A stretch of DNA of 64,000 nt, from NCBI GenBank assembly GCA_012934845.2, contig WNNJ02000351.1:31559-95558 (forward strand), read 5' to 3'. A program made the position numbers and the translations under genes. Below the pieces are notes generated by a model. The model was not told the DNA's origin. It worked only from the letters and a program-made list of their open reading frames with translations, and searched no databases. The DNA comes from Pomphorhynchus laevis (Eukaryota; Acanthocephala; Palaeacanthocephala; Echinorhynchida; Pomphorhynchidae). This document shows, one piece after another, positions 21,416 through 32,719 of the stretch. The first letter of the stretch is position 1. Each line of letters starts with the position of its first letter.

Positions 21416-21714
21416 GTAATATACATCATATTACTAATATACTTCATTATATTTATAATATACATCATATGATATATAATACTACATCAATACTAAAAAA
21501 TAAATGAGGTAAGCAGACTTAACTGGGTCTTTGAAAAAGTCACAGTTTATCAGCAATCAAATTACTAGATCGATTTCAAATCTTCTTAAATGCCAAATCT
21601 CCTGCTTCAGTTCATTTTGAACTGAAGAACGCATTATAATGTCACAAATCAAACAAAATATTATAATTTAATATGATAGGATTTATAGAATTTCTTAAGA
21701 AATTTTAGAATTTC

Positions 21715-22245
21715 AGAGGAAGTACGTCCTTAACAAGTATTTGGCCCCGCTGCTATGTTGGGTAGAGGAGTTAGGGGCCGAAACCTGATAGCATAGCAGT
21801 TCCTACTGATGACCTCTAATCCTTATTCTGATACAACGTCTGTTATTTATTAGTCAATTCATGAAAATGACGTTTATTTTAAATTTCAATTTTTTTATTT
21901 TAACTTGATATAAGTTATTTTTAAATATTTAAGTAATAAACTTAATTGATATTTATATCGTATAAAATACGTAGATCTGGTTATCTGATCTGATTTATTA
22001 CCAAAAACGAACTTTTAAATTTTTAGAGGTATCTTTACGAGAAAAATGAAAAATAATTTCTCATTTCTTTTTTTTACAAAATTTGAACTCTGTTTAATTA
22101 TTAAATTATTATCAAATTAAATTATAAAAAATCTTTTAACAATTATTTATTTTATTATTTAATTATTAAATTTTGATTTAGCATTATTATGTTTTGTTTA
22201 TTTTATAATTATATTAAATACATTGACTCTGTTAGCTGATTTGAT
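21715..22245 (+). mobile_element. Penelope-like element 3' tail, copy D (mosaic)
   Basis: It starts about 28 bases before GGCCCC (21743-21748), has the full conserved block, then the tail subtype shared with 14697-15003 (to about 22113), and then the end of the other tail subtype (22115-22245, ending GTTAGCTGATTTGATTAG). It therefore joins two tail types, by recombination or by one insertion inside another. Confidence 0.75.
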
Positions 22246-22398
22246 TAGTATATATTTTATAAATAATTGATAGGCTTTAAATAAGTAGTAATTGGATTAA
22301 TAGGTTTCGTACAATATTTTTTATCTTTGGATGTTTATGAAATTATGACAAAATAATTACAACCAATAATTTGTAAATGATATGTTGGTAAAACTCAC

Positions 22399-22759
22399 AT
22401 CGTATTCCTTATTCAAAACTGATTCCCAGCTAATACCTTTAAACCAGCGATGGCGTTTAATATCCGCAAAGCCGTTTCGATTATTTCCAAGACGTCTTTT
22501 GGGATCACGCATTAAAAGCTTTTGAATAAAATCTTTTGCACTATCGGCATCACGGAAAAAGTCGTCCGGCCATTCGATCTTATCAGAAAGTATACTCTTG
22601 TATACAACCATCGGATTATTATCATTGAATGGAGTGTTACCGACAATCATTTCATAAGAAAGTATTCCCACAGTCCACCAATCAACAGATTTATTATATG
22701 CCTTGGATAGAATAATTTCGGGGGCTAGATATTTCGGAGTTCCACAAAGTGTCCATGTG
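22399..22759 (-). CDS. PKA/PRKX-like AGC kinase, exon e (activation loop and C-lobe)
   Basis: Last recognisable exon of a minus-strand AGC-family serine/threonine kinase. It starts after a TAG acceptor (22761-22760) and ends before a GTGAGT donor (22398-22393); 361 bases, entering with one base of a split codon and leaving at a codon end. It encodes TWTLCGTPKYLAPE, the activation segment with the phosphorylated threonine position and the APE box, then SVDWWTVGILSYEM, and the C-lobe helices up to HRWFKGISWESVLNKEYD. TWTLCGTP is the signature of PKA and PRKX rather than PKG or PKC. The C-terminal tail that should follow (ending in an FxxF-type motif) was not found at lower coordinates; it may lie beyond the window or in sequence I could not read. 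Confidence 0.9.
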
Positions 22760-23550
22760 CTACGAATAATTGAATATATTTACTATAAAAGGAGCATTGC
22801 ATAAATAAACTATTTTTAATTAATTAATGAAATCATTTTTCAATCATTTTTAATTAATAATTATAAATTTTGTTCTAAATAATAATTTATTTAGAACAAT
22901 TGATTGTTTATTCGATGTTTCGTTTACATAAAAGTATAACAGAAACATTGAATAAAGACAAAGTATAAAATAGTCTAAATTAAATTTTTCATTTAGGCAG
23001 ATTCCAAAATTAGCTATAGATTCACTTCTAAATTGAGATATCAGATAATGCAAGAAGGCATTGTGTTTAATCGGTTCAAAACAAATATATCTAACAGAGC
23101 AACATCATTTACATTAAGAACTAATTAACACGTAATAAATTATTAATAATTAATAATTAATTTTGATATTTTTTGAAAAATATGATAATATTTAATTTTG
23201 ATTAAAAGTGGCTATATTTAATTAATATTATAAAATATTAATAAATGTATCTGTAATTTATGCAATAGCATGTGCAAAAATATACATTGATTCAAGTGTC
23301 TCGAGATAAAATCGCTTTCATTTATCGATAATCTTTAACTTCAACTTGTAAAAATATTTTTATTTTTACCGTATAATGTCGAAAAACTGCAATGACTTAA
23401 TAAATTATTTTCAGAATGTGACCAGAATATTATAAGTGAATTTATAATTAATATATAAATTCACTATAATTTATTTTTGAAATTTTGATGACTGCACGTT
23501 GCTTTAATCTATAACCTATCTATAAGCAAATAGCAGTACATTACATTTCA

Positions 23551-23638
23551 GTATTGGTGGACCTCATCAGCTACTGATCCAATACCTACGTTTCACGTTT
23601 TGGTCCTTTTAACGTTGGTTGGCGACTCGTCAACCAAC
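23551..23638 (-). other. Potential pseudoknot with CTGATGA, in a kinase intron
   Basis: GTATTGG (23551-23557) can pair with CCAATAC (23579-23585), and GGACC (23559-23563) with GGTCC (23602-23606); the two helices interleave. A separate hairpin GTTGGTTG/CAACCAAC lies at 23614-23638. On the minus strand the heptamer CTGATGA (23570-23564) directly precedes GGTCC. It is probably a remnant of a mobile element. Confidence 0.45.
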
Positions 23639-23944
23639 ATTTAGATTGAATGAAATACTTTATTTTATTTTGCAAATTTAATTGAAATCATTTCTGATTT
23701 CCAATTAAATCAAAATTGGTAGGGTAAGGTTTTACCTTCAATTTGAAAACCTACTTTAAAGCAAATTAAAGTAAATAATTACTTAAATGATTTATTCTCC
23801 GTGATAATACAGTTTATCGATATAAACAGTTGTAATTAAAAGATAGTGAGAATATAGAGGATTGAATAACACGTTTGATATATATAAAAGTAATTTAAAG
23901 TTGTATAGAGATAAGAACCGTGTATGCAGTGGACATTGTAGTGA

Positions 23945-24169
23945 TTGATGATCGTCATACAATTATTCATGATAATAGATCGAGAGATCGTACTCGAATA
24001 TTTACGAGAAGCGTATACTACTCGCTTTATAAAACCGCAATACAGCTTATCAAAATGCACTAAATTAGATGGAGTCAGATCCAGGATGTCGTCCAAAGGA
24101 CAAAAATCAATCCGGGATGCAAAAGAACTGGTGTATGAATATTATCATCATTTGAGAAAACGCGCATAA
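23945..24169 (+). other. Uncertain open frame in a kinase intron
   Basis: A plus-strand open frame of 74 codons, opposite to the kinase. Its second half, MSSKGQKSIRDAKELVYEYY, has a texture like the N-terminus of some insect DDE transposases, but I cannot place it. No following domain is visible. It may be chance. Confidence 0.2.
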
Positions 24170-24758
24170 CACTATCGAAGTAGAGCTAACCAAGCTATTC
24201 ATACTTTATTAATTCTACTTTTAAACAGAGTTCAGATACTTTTTATTTGAAAATATTGATCTCTAATTTTAATTTAATTATTTTTATTATAATTAAAATA
24301 ATTTTAATTATATTTCCGTTCTTATTTTAAGAGTTTTTAAATTTACATAATTAGATTTAATAATAAATTCATTAGAGAAAATTAATATAAAAATTTAATG
24401 AATGTGAAATTTTTAATATATAAAATAATTTAATTAATCTGCGTGATTTATTTAATTTTATATATTTAATATATTAAATTCAATATTTATGTGAATATAT
24501 AATTTATCTAAATTAGAGAGCTCTAAGATATGCAAACCCTTTTCAACTTCATTGCAATTGTAAATTATCATTATTGAAATCAAACAAATTTAAAAAATTT
24601 CTATCTTTAAAAATCCAATTACAGTTAATACATGTTTACATTTAAAATTTAGTATAAAAGCTCTGAAATATACTTTTGACTTGTGTGTTCTTATTTATTC
24701 TATCTACCAAAAATTAAATGTTTGTCGCTTAAAACTAAACTGTGAGATAATTAATTTA

Positions 24759-24914
<156 letters not shown>

Positions 24915-25153
24915 CTAGTAGTAAGAACCAAGTTTAATGTATGACTCGTAAAACTATTATCTTTCATAATGTTCAAAAAGTTAAAACAACTTCAAAAAGT
25001 ACATGATTTTAATAGCTTTGAGCAATTCGCTTAAAACACAAATTTAATGAACACAAAAATTAATGGAATTCAATTACTAATATAAACATTTAACGCTACG
25101 TTATTAAATGAATAATTTAAAACTGAATTAGATTTATTTAATTTTATTTACAT

Positions 25154-25559
25154 TTATTTACTTAAATAAGGATACTTACTAAGGATACTTATTTCTAATA
25201 TGAAGAACAATTTCTCAAATGATACCATTCCGCGTGAATTTTTGTAATCATAAAAGCCAGACGCGGAAGAACAACGAAGAGCACTGCTAGATGCCGTTTC
25301 GTCATCATTATGACTCTTCAGTGCCAGTTCCTTCCAACTGCTAGATGCGGAGGAGGAATAGAAGTAAGCCGATATATAGATACCTTGCGATGGCATTTGC
25401 CAGTGCTTTTGCGCTAATGATCCTATTTGGTGAAGCGGTAGTGTTAATTCAGTACTCAATGATGATGTCACTAGAGATTTTCTAGTGCATCATTCACATG
25501 ATTCTTTGATAGAGCCGTCTGCTAGTCCTCCTCTGCATCCAGCAGAGGAGGACTAGCAG
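25154..25559. repeat. LINE-related repeat fragment with an 18-bp hairpin
   Basis: From the stretch beginning ACCATTCCGCGTGAATTT it is homologous to 58988-59320, which is attached to the CR1/L2-type LINE at 57690-59090. It ends in a perfect hairpin, CTGCTAGTCCTCCTCTGC (25519-25536) with its complement (25542-25559). Confidence 0.6.
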
Positions 25560-25598
25560 TATTTGAAAGCAGTATCCAACGACTCAAGAAATCTAAGT

Positions 25599-26857
25599 AT
25601 TGCGTTTTGTTTCTTTTTCTGATGATGACGCTAGCAACAGCTAGCAAGATATAAAATAAAATACTATTTCATTGATCTGCTCAAAATTCCAAATTTTAAA
25701 AGATGAATTCACAATTTATTTCCAAAATCAGAATGTTTGATATTCACCGGCATTTCTTTAGTATCTAAAATACAAAGTGAATGGAAGTAGAGAGTCCGTG
25801 AAGTTTCCTCTTTATTGTAAATTTTCGGTATTTACCATATTTTATTTGTTAACATGTCAATTATTATTATTCCAATACATACCAAAGCCAAAAGGCTATT
25901 CAGGCAGAGTCCAAAAAAAGAAGAAGAAGAGCATATAGTTCAGTCAACGTAGCTAATTAGGGTATTCCAGTGGTAGTGTTGAGTGACGGCATTTTTCACC
26001 TATCCATTTGTAGCATCGTGATTTAAACGTTCTCAAACTGGGGGCTGCAACGACTTCCTCAGGCAACGAATTCCACATGTTAATTCCTCTCCTCGAGAGT
26101 CTATACATTTTTGGCAATCTGCCAAATCCAAATTTATACAAGACTCTGCTATGTCCCCGCAACTGACCTACCCGCCTAGTGATTACATCGGTGGGATAAC
26201 CCACCGCATGATTCGACATATGCCGTATACATAGCATTTCCAAGGATAAGAACCTATCACGTACCGACAACATCCCGATACGACTTAGACGTACATAATA
26301 GTCAATACCACTTAATTATATTTTTAAATTTATTCCTTTTTTCCATTAATCAAAGTAAAAGCATTTTATTGTTTTTGTGGTTTCATTGTTTGTTATGTAA
26401 AATCGATTATACTGAGAGGTAAAATATACGTCCCATAATTGGCTGGTTAAGCAGAAGAGCGCATTGAGCGTGAAGATTTGATATTTGTTAAATATGAAGT
26501 TTAATGCACTGTTTTTATATTAAAAAATTCTGAATTATCTTTTTTAACCAAGAGAAAGGTAGGCTACACATTGCAAAGTCAAAGAAAACTATGCAATATG
26601 GATATTTAAGAATGTATTAATACAATGTAATTTAAATCAATGCTAAACAAAACCAAATTTTCGTAGTCCGCATTATAATCGAATTATTTCCAAATTATAT
26701 TATCTACGGATTATGATCCACAATGTCGGTTAGAACACATAAATTGAGCTTAAAATACTAATTAAGGCAGGCTTAATGTATTTCAATCATTATATATCTA
26801 CAATTATTTATAAAATTTGAATACCTTCTGTGGAATTTCAATTGCAGAATGCGTCCA
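25599..26857 (-). mobile_element. 1.26-kb LINE-derived repeat, copy 1 (in kinase intron)
   Basis: Nearly identical, end to end, to 45590-46846. On the minus strand it holds an open frame (25953-26273) with HMSNHAVGYP, FGFGRLPKMYRL and INMWNSLPEEVVAAPSLRTF, the conserved C-terminus of CR1/Jockey-type LINE polymerases ('WNSLP..VV.A.S...FK'). The frame is followed by about 350 bases of 3' untranslated sequence that ends in AAAGAAACAAAACGCAAT. The plus-strand view of that end shows CTGATGA (25619-25625) and a GCTAGC-AACA-GCTAGC hairpin. Because both copies start and stop at the same bases, this behaves as a fixed unit, not as two random LINE truncations. Confidence 0.8.
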
Positions 26858-27763
26858 ATTGCAGAAAATAATAATTATATATAATAATAAATTATATTAA
26901 TTTATAATTTATATTAAACATTCTTAATATTAATTATATTAATTAAGCTTAGAAACTTGTATCTTGTAATTTATTTATCGTAATACTTCTAGCATCGCTA
27001 ACAGTAAAATCACTTATCACTTATTACATATCAACAAAATTAGTTATTTAAAAACTAGTTATTATAAATTAGTTATTTACATGGACGAGTGAAAACAATT
27101 TTTTCGTCAAACTTTGTTACAATGGAAATTAAAATATTTAATCCTTTCGATATAAGTTAATATTTAAATTATTTAAATTGCTCTAGAACTAAGAATTCTT
27201 GATCGATAATAATCTACTATTAATTCATTGAATTAATTATTTAATTAAACTATAGATTTAATGGAAATTTATCTTTTGTCAACGAACGAAGATTAATGTG
27301 TTGGCTATTTCTACTTTTATTGATACAGCATAGTCAAAGTGTCCACTATTTGTACCTGAATCGGTCGTTCAGTTATCTATAAGTATTTGAAACGGTCGCT
27401 TAATTTTCTACAACTACAACCAACACATTTCGACCAACACATTTTGTTTAAAGAAATTGATTATTTAGACGTCAATGATCATCTGTCGATAAACGTTATC
27501 TGCATTATTGTAGTAATGGACAAACAACGCGATTAAATATTTATATGGTAATTATTTATCTTTGAGTTTGACAGTAAGACGACGAACCCAAAGCCAACAT
27601 CGTTTTAATAACATATTTATTGTTCTTACTTTTGGTATTAATAAACAACACTTGGGTTTATTATACAATATTTTATTAAAGTTAAAAAATATGTGGATTA
27701 CTTAAATCTACATTTAATTTTTTTAGTCATTTATCTGATCAAAAAATGCAACATTATTCATAC

Positions 27764-27940
27764 CTGTATATTATCGACAATGAGTGAAGAAATCCTATAG
27801 CGCTGATTACTTGCATTGCATAGAATCGGCAAGTATCAACTGGAAATCTCTTCATTGCACGTATATGATGATAAAGCTCGTTACCTGGCAGGTATTCAAG
27901 TACTATATATAGAAAGTTATCGTCGTTGAAAGTAGAAAAC
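27764..27940 (-). CDS. PKA/PRKX-like AGC kinase, exon c (hinge and helix E)
   Basis: A 177-base exon with a TAG acceptor and a GTATGA donor. It encodes FSTFNDDNFLYIVLEYLPGN, then ELYHHIRAMKRFPVDTCRFY and AMQVISAIGFLHSLSIIY. The stretch LYIVLEYLPGNELYHHIR is the hinge that holds the adenine ring, and the glutamate before YLPG and the one in NEL sit where PKA contacts ATP and substrate. It joins exon d to give SIIYRDLKPEN without a break in frame. Confidence 0.92.
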
Positions 27941-29026
27941 CTATATTAACACAATCAATAAGGAAGTTGAGTTTAGTCAAAATACAATTTTAAATAAAAT
28001 ATTTTCAAATTTCACATTATATATTTATTTATTTTTATCATTTGAGCATATATTTAGAAAGACAATTTAATTAATTAAGATTATTATTGGGAAATACCCG
28101 CAGTAGTATGGATGTAGTAAGCTTGTTCTCTTCATTTAATTAAAACACAAGTCTGCTTTAATGTTAAAGACATTTAAATAATAACGATAGAAGTACGAAT
28201 TATATCTTCCAAGTCAAATTTTAAATTAAGAAGATTGAATTTAAAATTTGATCAATTTTAAATTTGACCTACCTGCTAAAATAATTATAAGGAATTAAAT
28301 AAAAATCGAAATTAAAGATTAAGTTTTAGAATTTACGATATTTCATCTCATTTACATCTTAATAAATTAGATTTTAAAACGTATTTATCAAATTTACATA
28401 ACAGCGTTTGCTTAGTGTCGAAGAATCATTTCAAGAACCGAAAGGCACATAAAAATATAGAGAATCAATATATTCGCAAAATCCTTAAGACATTTATTTG
28501 ATTTTACACATTGATCAAAGTTATTGGCGTTGCCTTAAGCAGGTATAGCACCTTTAGAAACAAATAAATGATTAAGACTAATAACCCAAAAGTAATTAAT
28601 AATTACATAAAAATACATGAATGCCCGTAACGAAATATCACCACTTTCTGTTTACATAGAACGAACGTTAATTAATGAATTAATTAACTGATTAATTAGA
28701 CTGATGTTAATTAAGTCATTTTCATTGTCAAAGGCATTTTATACGATTCGTAGTCCTTGATAGAGAGAGTGAATTTTATGATAAATGTAAGAAATAAATG
28801 TCATTATCATGTGACAAAATCAATGTGGCAAAAATATTATAATTGACTTGAATTACCTAAGGCAGAATTGAAAAATTATAACTTTATAATTTATAAAAAT
28901 TATAAAATTAATGTAAAAATTAAATATATTAAATAAATATGATTTAACTCTATTTTATTAAACTAATATTAATTCAACCAATATACATTAAAGAAACTTA
29001 TTATCACCACGATAAAAGTTACATAC

Positions 29027-29198
29027 ATTGATACTATAAAAGGATGGTTTAGTCCAGATGCAAGAATATTTCGCTCATTTTTGACATGCTCAATTTGATG
29101 AAGTTCAATGACTGTTTGCTTAAGCATAATCTTAATAGCTCTAAATTCGCATAGCGTACGGTGCCAAACCAGATAAACACGACCAATCATCCCAGTAC
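29027..29198 (-). CDS. PKA/PRKX-like AGC kinase, exon b (glycine loop, Lys, helix C)
   Basis: A 172-base exon (AAG acceptor, GTATGT donor). With the G from exon a it makes the glycine-rich loop GTGMIGRV, then FRAIKIM with the ATP-anchoring lysine, and IEHVKNERNIL with the helix C glutamate. In PKA the loop is GTGSFGRV; here the two tip residues are Met-Ile, which is unusual. QIEHVKNERNILASGLNHPF aligns well with the corresponding PKA segment as I recall it. The exon ends mid-codon (AT) and exon c supplies the G. Confidence 0.92.
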
Positions 29199-29730
29199 CT
29201 TAACGAAACAAATTGTATCGATTTTATTAAATTTTTTATTACGATTAAGGAACACAATAACACGATAAGAATATACTGATATAATGTCACTATTTCCATT
29301 ACATAAGAGATTACTATTATATTTCTATTATACAAGAGAACTTATAAGTTCTCTTGAAATGTTCTTGGAGAATCTGTTTCCAATAAGTAGGAATTTGTTT
29401 ACTATACAAGAGATAGTTGAAAAGAAACAACCAGTACAAGGATAGAAAATGTGGATTTTATGTGCTCTGACACAATTTATCGCAGCTGACTTTTTTAACA
29501 ATCGACTCAAAGAATAATTAAGTTCATCGATTGGAACTTCACTATTGGAACTTAATCTCTCTCTAAGAGACATGTTAGAAAACATACAATTTGATTTCTT
29601 AAAAATATACAATTTGATTTCGTCCACATATATATAAGTAGGCATATACAATTTATCAATAATCTGCTATTAATTTAAGTACTCAATTGAAAATTTCAAA
29701 GACAGTGATGGCAAACGATCATATATATAC

Positions 29731-30800
29731 TACTGATGAGCCTGCTGGTTATCTCTAACGTCTAGTAGTGACGAATAGTATGCTGATTGTTATGTGTAGT
29801 CCAGTTAAGCACCGACAGCAGTTTTTAACATATTGCCGCATTACAATGGAATCCTGGACCGTTGTTTTTCAAACATATTTGATGCAAATTGTTATATATA
29901 CATCCCGAATCCTTTCAAGGATCCAACGAACAACGCGATGCAGCAATACATCAATCACCTGATATGGATGGAGATGGTCTGATAAGCAAGTTTTTTGTTT
30001 ACGAGTTTTTTCCATTTGAACTTAAGCAATTTATCGGAAATACTCTTTTTCAAAAGTCACGAAGGCAGCCGAAACGTCATCGAGATAGCTCCTATTACTG
30101 ATGAGTGCTGTCAGTCATCTCTGACGTCTAATAGTGACAAATAGTATGCAGATTGTTGAGTGTAGTCCAGTTAAGTACCTCCGGATTGAAATCTAACAAT
30201 TGCAGCGACAATTAAGCAACAACCTCTGTCTAGTGTTTAAGGACGGTCAGCACAGCAAAATAAATGCGAAAAAGGCGAAATCTTAAAAAAAACGTTTTCT
30301 AAAACCTTTCTTTTATTAAAGAAAAATTATTCGGACTCTGTTGTGTTACTAATTTATATTAATTACATATAATTATATAAGTATAAATATCCTGGGCCGT
30401 TGTTTACTCAGCACATTCGTGCACCATTATAAATTCCGTATTCATTTAGGATTCAACAAGTGCAGCGACAATACATCAAGAACATCTGCTCAGTGTTTAA
30501 GTATGTTTCGCACAGCAATTCGATATAGTAAAGATCACAAGCCTCAGTCAATTAAGCAAAGTGTCGGAAACGCCTTTATTCACAATGTCACACAGGCAAC
30601 CGAAACGACCAGTGTGTACCTCATTCTACTGATGAGTGTTGCCGGGTACTCATCATTTCGATGCTGAAGTGGTCGTCTAGAAGTGACATGGTGATTGAAA
30701 GTCGTGAATACAGTCTATCAACCAACACTATTTAGTATAAATGCCGTATTTCATAAGAAATCCTAGACCGATGTTTACTCAGCACATCTGAGCACTATCA
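29731..30800 (+). repeat. Intronic tandem repeat, about three units
   Basis: Three head-to-tail units (about 29731-30097, 30095-30628 and 30626-30800). Each starts near TACTGATGAG and contains GTCTAGTAGTGAC, GTGTAGTCCAGTTAAG, a TATAAAT, then CCTGGACCGTTGTTTACTC, CAGCGACAATACATCAA, and ends in CCGAAACG. The first unit is internally shorter. At each junction a six-pair helix joins the end of one unit to the start of the next. No coding frame is convincing. Confidence 0.75.
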
Positions 30801-31121
30801 TTATATATAATTTATTAATTAAAAATTAATGAATTAATTCATTAATTCATTAATTCTCAATTCATTTAATTATTTAATAAAATTTTTATAAATTTAAAAG
30901 ATTGTCTAGCTACCTGCACTTATATGCGATATATACGGTCGTTTGAAATTAAAATCTATTAATTAAAAGTAAATTTGGGTCATTTTAGCGATCATTTAAT
31001 AATGTAGTTTAAAACGTTTCTTATAGCCCTTGAAAGAGATATCAGAGAAAGTGTCTACTTGTAAGTTATTTCAATTTACTAATAATTTAAAAATTAAAAT
31101 GTATATATACGAAACCATTAC

Positions 31122-31294
31122 CTAATTTCTTGATAAATTCGTAGTTACTAAGGTTATCAGTCGGCGATCTTTGTATGATTGTATCAGCAGTATTTTGCTC
31201 AGAATTGAAACTGCATATGCAATCATTCTCTGAGTATGAAGTATTTCGATCCAGTACCGAAATGCTGGGAATCGAAGTAACTTCTTTAGCGTCA
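31122..31294 (-). CDS. PKA/PRKX-like AGC kinase, exon a (N-terminal region)
   Basis: It ends with NLSNYEFIKKLG at a GTAATG donor, joining exon b in phase to give KKLGTGMIGRV. YEFIKKLG is the usual entry to the kinase fold. The preceding residues (about 45 codons, rich in Ser, Thr and Asn) are not conserved and probably form a disordered N-terminal arm. The acceptor is proposed at CAG (31297-31295), because an in-frame TGA lies a few codons further upstream. The first exon with the start codon was not identified. The minus-strand intron to exon b is 1923 bases and contains the tandem repeat at 29731-30800. Confidence 0.75.
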
Positions 31295-31994
31295 CTGATT
31301 CGTTTTCAACTGACAGTCTTAATGACAAAATCAGCAATATACAATTTTATCAAATGCGTTTTCGTTAAAATATATTCAAAATAGGTTTTTGTTATAGAAA
31401 ATAATGCTAAACAAATATAAAAAATTAAATTGTTGATTTTTTTGATTCTGAATATTATTATATAAACAGATTTTGAGAGTAAAATGTCGGATAATATATT
31501 TTTTTATCAAATACAATAAATTTTTAGATCAGTACGAACATTTGATGAAAATAAGTTTTAAAAGTCTATTAAACTAGATTTAAAAAGTAAAATAGTTTTA
31601 AAAAGTCTGTATTTAATAATATTTTCACAGAATATTATTTTAAATTGTACAAAAGAACAATTAATACATTAAGAAAAAGATCAAATAGGGATCAACAAAT
31701 GAAATCATTATCAAGTAAAACGTATTAAACGTTTGATATCTATTTCCTAAAGATACTAGACTTCCCTGGATAATTTCATTTATTTGTCTAATAAAATTAT
31801 TTGATTTGTTCTCATTTCAATTGATTTTCAAATTGAAATATTTTGTTAGAGTAAAATTCGTACATTTACATTGTAATTGCAATATCTTGATGATTTCTTA
31901 ATATATATGTTGAATAAATGCCAACAGCATAGAAACTTTTTAAATGCTCAAGAATTCATTATAAAAAATTACAGACATGAATACATTCTGAGAT

Positions 31995-32268
31995 TTTAAA
32001 TAAATTGTACATTAAAACCACTTTCTGTTTATATAAATAAAATACTTAAAGTAATTAAAGCACACTTCAAAAAATATTGTAGGGAAATCGAAATTAATAC
32101 TGATATGAAACACTATTTCAGTATTAATTCTACAAAAGAATTTTTAGAGCAGACAAACGGAACAAATTTTCAGAATATAAATACGTACGATTTTAGTACG
32201 CTTTATACAAATCTAGATTTAGCAGATATTAAAGATGCATTAGAAAAATTAATTAATATTATATTCGG

Positions 32269-32270
<2 letters not shown>
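31995..32270 (+). mobile_element. Penelope-like element RT fragment (plus arm)
   Basis: The plus strand reads KPLSVYINKILKVIKAHF, then REIEINTDMKHYFSINSTK and NINTYDFSTLYTNLDLADIK. This is the RT region around the first catalytic aspartate in PLEs of the 'TYDFSTLYT' type. The frame then runs into an (AT)n tract. It is the most complete copy of this part in the window; the minus-strand copies at 238-517 and 32459-32576 match it. Confidence 0.8.
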
Positions 32271-32355
<85 letters not shown>

Positions 32356-32423
32356 ATATATTTTCATATATTTATATTTACTTGATGGTTTAATTTTTGT
32401 TAGATATGCGTTATAGTTATTAT

Positions 32424-32458
<35 letters not shown>
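32271..32458. repeat. (AT)n microsatellites between inverted PLE arms
   Basis: An 82-base (AT)n run (32271-32352), an AT-rich spacer, and a second (AT)n run (32426-32458). Confidence 0.95.
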
Positions 32459-32460
<2 letters not shown>

Positions 32461-32576
32461 GAATATAATATTAATTAATTTTTCTTATGCATCTTTAATA
32501 TCTGCTAAATCTAGATTTGTATAAAGCGTACTAAAATCGTACGTATTTATATTCTGAAAATTTGTTCCTTTTATGT
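32459..32576 (-). mobile_element. Penelope-like element RT fragment (minus arm)
   Basis: Inverted copy of 32159-32270, again ending at the (AT)n side. Together the arms form an inverted repeat of about 112 bases with the microsatellites at its centre. Confidence 0.85.
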
Positions 32577-32593
32577 GTTCTTAAAAACTCTTT

Positions 32594-32656
32594 AGGAATC
32601 GTCAGAAAGGCACACCAGAAGGGTACACCTTCTGGTGTGCCCTTCTGACGATTCCT
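32594..32656. repeat. 63-base hairpin
   Basis: AGGAATCGTCAGAA followed by GGCACACCAGAAGG and, after a 5-base spacer, its complement with one offset base. The arms are about 29 bases. Confidence 0.9.
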
Positions 32657-32719
32657 ACTATTAGGTGGTGGAGGAAGTTCGTCAATATATGCGGGGTCAA
32701 GTACGAGTAATTATCGTTT

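Noticed and set aside
14016-22245. CRISPR-like or satellite array from the repeated GGCCCC blocks
   Set aside because: The copies are irregularly spaced, in both orientations across the window, and attached to PLE coding remnants; they are dispersed element tails.
30440-30800. TATAAAT plus TCAGCA in the tandem repeat as a promoter
   Set aside because: The spacing is about 45 bases, too long for a TATA-initiator pair, and no gene follows in the plus direction.
32105-32353. Protein ending in a long YIYI tail
   Set aside because: The tail is the (AT)n microsatellite read through from the PLE fragment.
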